Positions 1-6,457 are shown, counted from the first letter of the stretch. The stretch is DNA of 6,537 nt from Actinomycetota bacterium (GCA_030837395.1 JAUPKO010000281.1:1-6537); one strand, 5' to 3'. Program-made: numbers and translations. Notes: a model not told the origin generated them from the letters alone.

Positions 1-143
1 CGACGTCCTCTCGATTCGCATGTAGTCATCTGTGAGACGGGGAGCGACCGTGCGCCGCCCATGGATGCCCAGTCTAATTGAAGGAGACCGTACCTGGTGC
101 GTGACTATCCTCACGGCTGCCGCGCCGGAGTACCCCGAAACAC
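1..143. other. Left-edge non-coding stretch, possible leader of a gene beyond the window
   Basis: No convincing coding sequence is visible here. Read on the minus strand, the last bases before the edge contain an AGAGGA purine run (plus positions 6-11) with only 5 bases left to the edge. This would suit a Shine-Dalgarno site for a minus-strand gene that starts just outside the window. A TAGACT hexamer on the minus strand (plus positions 71-76) fits the actinobacterial -10 pattern TAnnnT, but I see no good -35 partner. In related genomes the next genes are often ctaE-qcrCAB, so ctaE is a reasonable guess and nothing more. Confidence 0.3.
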
Positions 144-183
144 CGAAACTGCCCCGCCGACGTGCGCCGGCGGGGCAGTTTCG
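144..183 (-). terminator. Hairpin terminator after ctaF
   Basis: A perfect 16-bp inverted repeat has arms at 144-159 and 168-183 and an 8-base loop. The stem is GC-rich in the middle and flanked by AAA/TTT, so on the minus strand the stem ends in CAGTTT. It lies 17 bases past the ctaF stop codon, where the end of the ctaCDF transcript is expected. The U-tract is only three residues, as is common in high-GC actinobacteria. Because the AAA/TTT ends are symmetrical it could also stop transcripts coming from the other direction. Confidence 0.85.
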
Positions 184-200
184 AGGGGGTTGGTCTCGAA

Positions 201-614
201 TCAGTGTGCGTGATCCCCACGGTAGTACTCGAACACGAAACCCCAGGCGCTGAACAGCAGGCAGGCGACCCCGAAGGCAACAAGCCACGCGGCGAACACC
301 CAACCGAACGCGACGATCGCGATGCTGCCGCCAAGTGCGAGCGGCCACCACGAGTGGGGGCTGAAGAAGCCGTAGTCGGGGTCGGCATCCTCGATCTCGG
401 CGTCAACATCGTCCTCCGGCAGGGCGCCGATCCGACGCGCCGTGAAAGAGAAGTAGAACCCGACGAGGAAGGCCAAGAAGGCAGTGAAGGCCAACACCGT
501 GACACCGGCCCAGTCAATCCGGCCGTAGAACGAGTGCGTCCAGAGGCCATACACCACGGCGATGAAGGCGTAGAACAGGGTGCCCCACAGGAAGAGCTTG
601 CCGTCGATCTTCAT
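201..614 (-). CDS. ctaF: Cytochrome c oxidase subunit IV (actinobacterial type), CtaF
   Basis: This is a 137-residue membrane protein of the actinobacterial cytochrome c oxidase subunit IV family, an accessory subunit of the aa3 oxidase in the cytoplasmic membrane. Four hydrophobic segments are visible at about residues 7-26, 35-58, 91-110 and 111-129. An acidic loop (about 67-80) is followed by the family-typical YGFFSPHSWWP stretch (81-91). The length matches the usual 130-140 residues. I chose the ATG at 614 because it begins the typical MKIDGKLF N-terminus and has an AGGGGAG ribosome-binding site at 624-630, inside the end of ctaD. Longer in-frame starts upstream would read through ctaD in another frame and are rejected. 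Only 2 bases separate it from ctaD, so the two are co-transcribed and probably translationally coupled. The family is assigned from remembered consensus; confidence is high because of the operon context. Confidence 0.93.
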   Translation of the reverse strand: MKIDGKLFLWGTLFYAFIAVVYGLWTHSFYGRIDWAGVTVLAFTAFLAFLVGFYFSFTARRIGALPEDDVDAEIEDADPDYGFFSPHSWWPLALGGSIAIVAFGWVFAAWLVAFGVACLLFSAWGFVFEYYRGDHAH

Positions 615-616
615 AT

Positions 617-2410
617 CTAGTTGCTCCCCTCGCCGGACGCCTTGGGCGCCTCCGCGGTTGCGGTTGCCGACCGACCCTTGGACAATTGCGGGCCGCCGAC
701 CAAGCCGTCCAGCGCGTTCTTTCCAACCGGCACGTCCGCTTCGGCGTACTCCGGGTGGTGCAAGTCGAACGCGGGCCGCTCGGAGCGGATGGGCGGCAAC
801 GACACGAAGTTGTGCCGCGGCGGCGGGCAGCTCGTGGCCCACTCCAACGATCCGCCCCAACCCCACGGGTCGTCGACCTCCACCTTGGGCGCGTAGCGCC
901 AGGTGCGGTAGACGTTCCAGAAGAAGAACAGGGTGGAGGCACCGAGGATCAAAGCACCCACGCTGGAGATCTGGTTGAGCAACGTGAAACCGTCCGACTC
1001 CAGATAGTCGGCGTAGCGACGGGCCATACCTTGGTTGCCCAGCCAGTGCTGCACCAGGAAGGTCGTCTGGAAGCCGATGAATAGCAGCCAGAAGTGCACC
1101 TTGCCCAGGCGCTCATCAAGCATCTTGCCGGTCCACTTGGGCCACCAGAAGTAGAAGCCCGCGAACATCATGAACACCACCGTGCCGAACACCGTGTAGT
1201 GGAAGTGTGCGACCACGAAGTAGCTGTCCGACACCGCGAAGTCCAGCGGCGGCGAGGCCAGGATGATGCCGGTCAATCCGCCGAACAGGAAGGTCACCAG
1301 GAAGCCCATCGTCCACAACATGGGTGTCTCGAACGTCACCGAGCCTCGCCACATGGTGCCGATCCAGTTGAAGAATTTCACCCCGGTTGGCACGGCGATG
1401 AGCATCGTCATGAGCGCGAAGAACGGCAGCAGCACCGCCCCGGTAACGTACATGTGGTGGGCCCACACCGCCACCGACAGGCCGGCAATCGCGATGGTGG
1501 CGAACACCAGGCCCTTGTAGCCGAAGATCGGCTTGCGGCTGAACACCGGGATGATCTCGCTGGCGACACCGAAGAACGGCAACGCCAGGATGTAGACCTC
1601 CGGGTGGCCGAAGAACCAGAACAGGTGCTGCCAGAGGATCGCACCACCATTCTCGGCGTCGAACACCACGGTGCCAAGCTTGCGGTCGGTCTCGAGCACG
1701 ATCACGCACGCGGCCAGCACCGGGAAGGCCACCAGTACCAGCACGCTGGTAAGCAGGACGGTCCAGGTGAAGATGGACATCCGGAACATCGTCATACCGG
1801 GCGCGCGCATCACAACGATGGTCGTAATGAAGTTGACCGCACCCAGGATGGTGCCGATGCCACCGATCGCGAAGCCCATGATCCACAAGTCCGCACCCTG
1901 GGTGGGCGTGTAGATCTCAAGGGACAGCGGGGTGTAGGCGAACCAGCCGAAGTCCGGTGCACCCGAGGGCGTCAGGAAGCTCGACATGACGATCAGGCCA
2001 CCGAAGAAGAACAGGTAGAACCCGAGCGCGTTCAGCCGTGGGAAGGCGACATCGGGGGCGCCGATCTGCAATGGCATCAACACGTTGGCGAAACCGACGA
2101 ACAGCGGCGTCGCGAACAGCAGCAGCATGATGCTGCCGTGCATCGTGAACATCTGGTTGTACTGCGCGTTGCTGAGAAACTGCAGTCCTGGCGAGGCCAA
2201 TTCGCCCCGGATCGCGAGCGCCATGACGCCGCCGATCAGGAAGAACGCGAACGACGTGATCAGGTACATGTAGCCGATCGTCTTGTGGTCGGTGGAGGTG
2301 ATCCACTTGACGATCGTGCGGCCCATGTTCTGCTTGCGCTCGACCTTGCGGTCCACCGGCGTGCTGCGCACGAGGGCGGTTTGCTGTGGTCCTTCGTTGA
2401 GGATGGTCAT
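617..2410 (-). CDS. ctaD: Cytochrome c oxidase subunit I (aa3-type), CtaD
   Basis: This is the catalytic subunit of the haem-copper oxidase, which reduces O2 to water and pumps protons across the cytoplasmic membrane; 597 residues with about 12 membrane segments. Visible key residues are haem a ligands H91 (TMHGS) and H404, haem a3 ligand H402 (AHFHY), CuB ligands H269, H318 and H319 (GHPEVY and WAHHMY), and Y273, the tyrosine that cross-links to the CuB histidine. The proton-path residues D120 (GAPDVAFPR), E271 and K345 (PTGVKFFNW) are present, marking an A1-type enzyme. The hydrophilic tail from about residue 510 (DPWGWGGSLEWATSCPPPR onward) is typical of actinobacteria. I chose the ATG at 2410, not upstream frames inside ctaC, because a GGAG site lies at 2418-2421 with 7-base spacing. 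Four bases separate it from the ctaC stop. The enzyme appears fully functional. Confidence 0.98.
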   Translation of the reverse strand: MTILNEGPQQTALVRSTPVDRKVERKQNMGRTIVKWITSTDHKTIGYMYLITSFAFFLIGGVMALAIRGELASPGLQFLSNAQYNQMFTMHGSIMLLLFATPLFVGFANVLMPLQIGAPDVAFPRLNALGFYLFFFGGLIVMSSFLTPSGAPDFGWFAYTPLSLEIYTPTQGADLWIMGFAIGGIGTILGAVNFITTIVVMRAPGMTMFRMSIFTWTVLLTSVLVLVAFPVLAACVIVLETDRKLGTVVFDAENGGAILWQHLFWFFGHPEVYILALPFFGVASEIIPVFSRKPIFGYKGLVFATIAIAGLSVAVWAHHMYVTGAVLLPFFALMTMLIAVPTGVKFFNWIGTMWRGSVTFETPMLWTMGFLVTFLFGGLTGIILASPPLDFAVSDSYFVVAHFHYTVFGTVVFMMFAGFYFWWPKWTGKMLDERLGKVHFWLLFIGFQTTFLVQHWLGNQGMARRYADYLESDGFTLLNQISSVGALILGASTLFFFWNVYRTWRYAPKVEVDDPWGWGGSLEWATSCPPPRHNFVSLPPIRSERPAFDLHHPEYAEADVPVGKNALDGLVGGPQLSKGRSATATAEAPKASGEGSN

Positions 2411-2414
2411 GGTG

Positions 2415-3239
2415 CTACTCCACTCCCTGCGCCGCGTCGGAGATACGTCCGGCATCTGGGTCGCCGGTTTGGCCCAGCGCCCGCAATTCGTCCATGTGGG
2501 CATCGAACTCAGCCCGTTCCACCACCTTCACGTTGAACAGCATCCGTGAGTGGTCGACCCCGCACAGTTCGGCGCACTTGCCGGCAAAGGTGCCCAGTTC
2601 ATTCGGGGTCACCTCGAAGGTGTTGATCCGGCCGGGCACTACGTCCATCTTGAACAGGAACGCGGGCACCCAGAAGCTGTGGATCACGTCGGGGCTGCCC
2701 AAGTTGAACTGCACCTTCTCGTTGACCGGCAGGTACAGCACGGGCAAGTCCTCGTCGACCAGGCTCGGCTGGCCGATCTCGTACACGTCGTGGTCGGCGT
2801 AGTAGAACGACCAGGACCAACGGAACCCGGTGACGTCGACCGTCTCGGCCTGGTCGTTTGACACCCTGGTCAACTCAGCCTCGTCGCGGACGGTGAAGAA
2901 CACGATCGCGAGCACCATGGCGATCGGAGTGACGGTGTACATCACCTCGATCGGGATGTTGTAGCGAAGCTGGCGGGGCATCGGGTCGCCATGCCGACGC
3001 CGGTACGCGATCGACGCGTAGAGCATCAGGCCCCAGGTGAGGATACCCACGGCGAAAGCGGCCACCCAGGTGCCGTTCCAGAAGTGAGCGGTGATCGCGG
3101 ACTGCTCCGTGATGCCCTCGGGGAAGCCGAAGTCGTACTGGTACCCCCACCAGACCAGCCCGGCCAGAATCGCACCCATGAGGATCGCGGCCGCCCATCC
3201 GGCGCCACTTGGTCCTCGCTGTTTTCCGGACGATGCCAC
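2415..3239 (-). CDS. ctaC: Cytochrome c oxidase subunit II, CtaC
   Basis: Subunit II holds the CuA centre on the outer face of the membrane and takes electrons from cytochrome c for delivery to CtaD. The 274-residue protein has hydrophobic segments at about 15-33, 57-78 and 103-117, then a cupredoxin domain. The CuA ligands are complete: H187 (VIHSFWVP), C222, E224, C226, H230 and M233 (CAELCGVDHSRM). The aromatic electron-entry patch GFRWSWSF is at 138-145. I prefer the GTG at 3239 because GAAGGG at 3247-3252 is 7 bases away; an in-frame GTG at 3245 would sit only 1 base from that site. The first hydrophobic segment has no lipobox cysteine, and the only cysteines in the protein are the two CuA ligands. 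It is the first gene of the ctaC-ctaD-ctaF operon. The long insertion in the periplasmic domain of mycobacterial CtaC is absent. Confidence 0.97.
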   Translation of the reverse strand: MASSGKQRGPSGAGWAAAILMGAILAGLVWWGYQYDFGFPEGITEQSAITAHFWNGTWVAAFAVGILTWGLMLYASIAYRRRHGDPMPRQLRYNIPIEVMYTVTPIAMVLAIVFFTVRDEAELTRVSNDQAETVDVTGFRWSWSFYYADHDVYEIGQPSLVDEDLPVLYLPVNEKVQFNLGSPDVIHSFWVPAFLFKMDVVPGRINTFEVTPNELGTFAGKCAELCGVDHSRMLFNVKVVERAEFDAHMDELRALGQTGDPDAGRISDAAQGVE

Positions 3240-3429
3240 CTGCACACCCTTCGTCTCGGTTCGTCTTCTCGCCCGACCTCACGGCGCACGGGCGCGAAGG
3301 ACCGATGGCGGCCCCTCGGGGGTGAGATTAGCGCAGGTTCCCCCGGCGCGGGACCCGGGGCGCGCGTTGAACTTGTGGCGTTTACCGCTCGACCGCCCGT
3401 TTCCGCCCTGACCTGGGCACGATGGTGCC
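3240..3429. promoter_or_regulatory. Divergent intergenic region between ctaC and the desulfurase-like gene
   Basis: These 190 bases must carry the promoters for the ctaCDF operon (minus) and the desulfurase-like/TusA pair (plus). On the minus strand a TAATCT hexamer (plus positions 3325-3330) matches the actinobacterial -10 pattern TAnnnT, about 85 bases before the ctaC start, but no TTGACA-like -35 stands 16-18 bases upstream of it. On the plus strand TTGAAC at 3367-3372 resembles a -35, yet no good -10 follows at normal spacing. A GC-rich 6-bp inverted repeat (3341-3346 with 3355-3360) may be chance. No recognisable operator was found. Confidence 0.4.
3247..3252 (-). promoter_or_regulatory. 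Ribosome-binding site deciding the ctaC start
   Basis: GAAGGG on the minus strand has a 7-base spacer to the GTG at 3239 but only 1 base to the in-frame GTG at 3245. This favours the downstream start. The two choices differ by two residues only. Confidence 0.6.
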
Positions 3430-4542
3430 GTGAATCGCACCTTTCTGGCTGCCGATGCCGGCCAGCCCATGGCTCCGGCCGTCGTCGCCGCGCGGCGTCG
3501 AGCCGAGTTGCTGGGCTGGGCCGATCCCACCTTGCGCGCCCACGAAGGCCGAGCTTCTCGGGCCTTGCTGGAGGCCGCGGCCGTCGCCGTCGGGACCGCT
3601 GTGGGGTCACCGGGGTCGCGGGTCATGTTCCTGCCCGGGTCCGGGGTGGCCCTGCGCGCGGCGGTGGCGGGAGTCGGTCGGGGCCCGGCGGTGACGACGG
3701 CGGTCGACCGGCAGCTGGTGCAGCAGGCGGCCGCGCAACGGTCCGTGCGGGCCGGTGGACCGGCTCTGGAGGTCCTACCTGTCGATGACTGCGCCCGGGT
3801 GGCGGTCCAGACGATCACCGACGTCGTGCGGCCCTCGATCGGGCTGTTGGCGCTGCAGGTGGGCAACCCCGAGGTGGGCACGCTGCAGCCGGTGGGCGAA
3901 GCCCATGACGTGTGTCGGGGCCAGGGCGTGCCGCTGCTGCTGGACGCCACCATGGCGGCCGGACGGCTGCCGCTGCCAGACCACTGGGACGCGCTCGTGC
4001 TCGATGCTCGCTCCTGGGCGGGCGGCGACGACGTGGGCGTCGTCGTGCTGCGCCCCGGGGTCCGCTGGCACCCGGCCGAACAGCCGGACTCCCCGCTGCT
4101 GCCGCTGGGGGCCCCGTCAGTGGCCGCGTGCGCCGCCGCCGCCCTCGGACTCGAGCAGGCCCTGGCTGACCTCCCGGAGCGGCTGGCCCGCGATACCGCG
4201 TTGACCGATCGTCTGTGGACTGCCTTGGGGAAGGTGAGGGACCTGCAGGTGCACGGCGAACCGCACCGTCGTCTGCCGCACGTGGTGGGGTTCTCGGCGC
4301 TCTACCTCGATGCTGAGGCACTGTTGCTCGAACTGGACCGGGTGGGAATCAGCGTGGCGAGCGGTTCGGCGTGCGCGGTCGACTCCGGCGCCCCGAGCCA
4401 CGTCCTGGCCGCTATGGGCGCGCTGACCAGCGGGAACATCCGCGTGACCCTGCCCATGACCGCGACCGACGATGATGTCGATCGACTGCTGGACGTGGTT
4501 CCCCCGTTGGTGGGCCGGATGCGCGCCGAGGTGGGATTGTGA
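3430..4542 (+). CDS. Cysteine desulfurase-like protein (class V aminotransferase fold) lacking the PLP lysine
   Basis: The 370-residue protein follows the NifS/IscS-type fold-type I pattern from end to end: an N-terminal helix with AHEGRASRALLEAA (37-50), NPEVGTLQPV (146-155), an LLLDAT strand (169-174) with the PLP-pyridine aspartate D172, and a C-terminal SGSAC loop (311-315) carrying the sulfur-accepting cysteine C315. Family members normally use PLP to remove sulfur from cysteine as a persulfide. Here the PLP loop, normally SxHKxxGPxGxG, reads DARSWAGGDDVG (192-203), placing S195 where the Schiff-base lysine should be. The only lysine in the whole protein is K268, in an unrelated position. 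The His that stacks on PLP corresponds to R94, and the Gln after the aspartate corresponds to M175. Classical desulfurase activity is therefore doubtful. The GTG start has no clear ribosome-binding site but begins where the family begins. The stop overlaps the TusA-like gene by 4 bases. In some actinobacteria a similar protein is fused to a TusA domain. Confidence 0.85.
   Translation: MNRTFLAADAGQPMAPAVVAARRRAELLGWADPTLRAHEGRASRALLEAAAVAVGTAVGSPGSRVMFLPGSGVALRAAVAGVGRGPAVTTAVDRQLVQQAAAQRSVRAGGPALEVLPVDDCARVAVQTITDVVRPSIGLLALQVGNPEVGTLQPVGEAHDVCRGQGVPLLLDATMAAGRLPLPDHWDALVLDARSWAGGDDVGVVVLRPGVRWHPAEQPDSPLLPLGAPSVAACAAAALGLEQALADLPERLARDTALTDRLWTALGKVRDLQVHGEPHRRLPHVVGFSALYLDAEALLLELDRVGISVASGSACAVDSGAPSHVLAAMGALTSGNIRVTLPMTATDDDVDRLLDVVPPLVGRMRAEVGL
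4528..4531 (+). promoter_or_regulatory. Ribosome-binding site of the TusA-like gene, inside the upstream gene
   Basis: GAGG lies 7 bases before the GTG at 4539, within the last codons of the desulfurase-like gene. It supports translation from the GTGA overlap, where the start (4539-4541) and the upstream stop (4540-4542) share bases. Confidence 0.6.
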
Positions 4543-4841
4543 CCGGCCCGGACTCGCAGGGCGCGACGCTTGATGAGCGCGGCCACCGCTGCCCGGCGCC
4601 GATCATCGCGTTGGGCCGGTACGCCACGACCAGCGTGGGTGACGAGGTCGTGACCCTCCTGGCCGACGACCCGGCAGCGCAGCACGACGTGCCCGCGTGG
4701 TGTCGACTGCGGGGGGCGAAGTTGATCGCCGCCGAGCCGGTGGCCAGCGCCGATGGCGCGGGGTGGACCCGCTACACCGTGCGGATGCCGCCGCCGAACG
4801 TACCGGGCAGCGCCTGCAGCCCCGGCAACATCGCCTCGTAG
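4539..4841 (+). CDS. TusA-family sulfur carrier protein
   Basis: This is a 100-residue cytoplasmic protein of the TusA/SirA family. These carriers accept persulfide sulfur on a conserved cysteine and hand it to downstream acceptors, for example in tRNA thiolation or cofactor sulfuration. The signature LDERGHRCPAPIIALGR (11-27) contains the CPxP motif with C18 as the likely sulfur-carrying residue. The second family motif DDPAAQHDVPAWCRLRGAKL (43-62) has a further cysteine, C55. The recognisable domain ends near YTVRM (79-83). The proline-rich last 17 residues (84-100) lie antisense to the end of aat and are probably an extension without a family counterpart. The GTG start overlaps the upstream stop by 4 bases, implying coupled expression with the desulfurase-like protein, its presumed partner. 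The final acceptor of the sulfur cannot be read from the window. YedF-like roles are an alternative within the same superfamily. Confidence 0.88.
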   Translation: MTGPDSQGATLDERGHRCPAPIIALGRYATTSVGDEVVTLLADDPAAQHDVPAWCRLRGAKLIAAEPVASADGAGWTRYTVRMPPPNVPGSACSPGNIAS

Positions 4842-5428
4842 CGCGCCCTGGGCACAGCCTGGAAGCCCAAGGAGGCCAAGTGCGGGGTGAGCCACTGCGC
4901 ATCCACCACCCGCTGCGGCCCGATGGCCCCGGCGAACACGCGCTGAGACAAGCCCGCGACCGCGGCTTTCGAGGCGTCAGTGACGCGGCGGAATTTCGTG
5001 TCGGCGCAGAACAGTCCGCCCAACTCGATGCCGAGCAGGCCGCCGACCAGCTCACCGCCCTGCCATACCTCCACCGAATGCGCGTAGCCGGCGCTATGCA
5101 GGCCGAGGTAGGAGTCCTGGTACTCCGCAGTCATCCAGCCGTGATCGCGCGAGGGATCCGCACAGCCGGCCAGTACGTCAGCGAAGGCCGCGTCATAGGT
5201 GATGTCGAAGGTTCTCATCGATCGGCGCAGCGACCGCGTCAGATGCATGCCCGGGTAGGTCAGCAGGGCGCGCTCAGCCGGGGCGTACCAAGCCGTGGCG
5301 CTGTGGGCCTCGTCGATCGCGATGGCCATCGGGAACATTCCCATCCCGTAGGCGGCCAGCAGCCCTGCCGGGGTGACGGCACCACCGAGGCCGATGATCT
5401 CGGTGCTGGCTGTGACCTCGGCGGGCAC
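4772..5428 (-). CDS. aat: Leucyl/phenylalanyl-tRNA--protein transferase, Aat
   Basis: Aat moves Leu or Phe from aminoacyl-tRNA onto proteins with N-terminal Lys or Arg, marking them for ClpS/ClpAP-type degradation by the N-degron pathway in the cytoplasm. The 218-residue product carries the family pattern: AAYGMGMFPM (25-34), WYAP (47-50), WMT (98-100), YAHSVEVW with GELVGG (115-130), LFCADTKF (139-146), ASK (152-154), and VVDAQWLTPHLASLG (174-188). D176 and Q178 correspond to E. coli D186 and Q188. The usual GES after LFC is replaced by ADT, so the position of E. coli E156 is D143. I chose the GTG at 5428 because GGGAGG at 5437-5442 stands 8 bases upstream. An in-frame ATG at 5470 would add 14 residues but has no ribosome-binding site. 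It lies 48 bases downstream of adoK on the same strand, so the two may share a transcript. Its 3' end overlaps the TusA-like gene by 70 bases. Confidence 0.93.
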   Translation of the reverse strand: MPAEVTASTEIIGLGGAVTPAGLLAAYGMGMFPMAIAIDEAHSATAWYAPAERALLTYPGMHLTRSLRRSMRTFDITYDAAFADVLAGCADPSRDHGWMTAEYQDSYLGLHSAGYAHSVEVWQGGELVGGLLGIELGGLFCADTKFRRVTDASKAAVAGLSQRVFAGAIGPQRVVDAQWLTPHLASLGFQAVPRARYEAMLPGLQALPGTFGGGIRTV

Positions 5429-5436
5429 CCGTCGCA

Positions 5437-5442
5437 CCTCCC
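5437..5442 (-). promoter_or_regulatory. Ribosome-binding site deciding the aat start
   Basis: GGGAGG on the minus strand stands 8 bases before the GTG at 5428. The alternative ATG at 5470 has no purine-rich sequence before it, so the GTG is preferred. Confidence 0.65.
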
Positions 5443-5476
5443 GCAGGGGGTGTCCCCGTGGTCCCGGCATCGTCGG

Positions 5477-6457
5477 TCAGGCCGGCTGCAGCACCGCGCC
5501 GAGCTCCGCCGCAGCCGCGTGGCCGTAGGCCTCGGCGAACCTGTCCTGGAAGTCGGCGTGGTCCAACTCGTACTCCTGCGTGCCCACCGTCTCGATCACC
5601 AAGGTCGCCAGCATCGACCCAAGTTCGGCGCTGCGCTGGGGGCTCAGACCCCAGCCGACGCCGGCGAGGTAGCCGGCGCGGAAGGCGTCCCCCACACCGG
5701 TGGGGTCGGCCAGGCCGCGCTCGGCCGGCACGGCCACCCGGGCGAGTTCGCCGGCGGCAGACTCCACCTTGGCCCCGTTCTTGCCCAGCGTCGTCACCCG
5801 CACCCCCACCCGGTCGAGGATCTCCGAGGCACTCCAACCGGTCTTCTGCTCGGTCAGGGCTGCCTCGTACTCGTTGGTGAACAGGTAGGCGGCACCGTCG
5901 ATCAGCCGGCGGATCGCCTCACCCTCCATGCTGGCCAACTGCTGCGAGGGGTCGGCAGCGAAGGCGATGCCCCGTTCCCGGCACTCCTCGGTGTGGCGCA
6001 GCATCGCCTCGGGGTCGTTGGGCCCCACGACCACCAGGTCCAAACCGCCGAAACGGTCCGCCACGGGCCCGATCTCGATGTTGCGCGCTTCCACCATGGC
6101 ACCTGGGTAGAAGGAGGCGATCTGGTTGTGGGCGGTGTCGGTGGTGCACACGAACCGAGCAGTGTGTGCGACCTCGGACTCGAGCACCGCCGTGGTGTCG
6201 ACACCGTGCCGGTCCAGCCAGGAGCGGTAATCCGCGAAGTCGTGCCCCACGGCCGCGAGCAGAATCGGCCTAACCCCCAGGCTCGCGAGGCCGAAGGCGA
6301 TGTTGGCCCCAACTCCGCCCCGACGGACCTGCAGGTCGTCCACCAGGAACGACAAACTGATGGCGTGCAGTTGATCGGCCACCAGCGAGTCGGTAAAGGA
6401 GCCGGGGAACGTCATGAGGTGGTCGGTCGCAACCGACCCAGTGACACAGATGCGCAT
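5477..6457 (-). CDS. adoK: Adenosine kinase of the PfkB/ribokinase family (mycobacterial AdoK type)
   Basis: This enzyme phosphorylates adenosine to AMP with ATP in purine salvage in the cytoplasm. The product has 326 residues from the ATG at 6457, close to the 324 residues of M. tuberculosis AdoK (Rv2202c). From memory the two agree over long stretches: VTGSVATDHLM near the start, LSFLVDDL, the RRGGVGANIAFGL glycine motif, HTARF, IASFYPGAM, NDPEAM, HTEECR, FAADPSQQLA and GAAYLFTNEYE. The PfkB signature DPTGVGDAFRAG is at residues 251-262, with D257 as the catalytic base. This lineage is closer to sugar kinases than to eukaryotic adenosine kinases, so another nucleoside or sugar substrate is possible. 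An in-frame GTG at 6475 would add 6 residues; I prefer 6457 because it matches the N-terminus of AdoK, although both ribosome-binding sites are weak. It is upstream of aat on the same strand. Its own promoter is largely cut off by the window end. Confidence 0.92.
   Translation of the reverse strand: MRICVTGSVATDHLMTFPGSFTDSLVADQLHAISLSFLVDDLQVRRGGVGANIAFGLASLGVRPILLAAVGHDFADYRSWLDRHGVDTTAVLESEVAHTARFVCTTDTAHNQIASFYPGAMVEARNIEIGPVADRFGGLDLVVVGPNDPEAMLRHTEECRERGIAFAADPSQQLASMEGEAIRRLIDGAAYLFTNEYEAALTEQKTGWSASEILDRVGVRVTTLGKNGAKVESAAGELARVAVPAERGLADPTGVGDAFRAGYLAGVGWGLSPQRSAELGSMLATLVIETVGTQEYELDHADFQDRFAEAYGHAAAAELGAVLQPA

Noticed and set aside
97..213. A 38-codon plus-strand frame starting with GTG, with AAGGAG at 81-86 ten bases upstream and three cysteines in its product.
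   Set aside because: It runs straight through the terminator hairpin and into the antisense of ctaF, resembles no family I know, and no plus-strand gene follows it. The ribosome-binding-like site may be chance.
1094..2536. A long plus-strand open frame (480 codons) antisense to ctaD.
   Set aside because: The product is rich in His, Glu, Arg and Gln with no domain pattern, as expected for the antisense of a GC-rich membrane protein gene. ctaD on the other strand has all catalytic residues.
3341..3360. A 6-bp GC-only inverted repeat in the divergent intergenic region, considered as an operator or terminator.
   Set aside because: It is too short and low in complexity for DNA of this composition, and no T-tract or known operator consensus accompanies it.
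4026..4045. A 7-bp perfect inverted repeat (CGACGAC / GTCGTCG) beside the altered PLP loop codons.
   Set aside because: It falls on repeated Asp and Val codons in GC-rich coding sequence. No function is needed to explain it, although it was considered as a possible cause of a local sequencing or mutation error.
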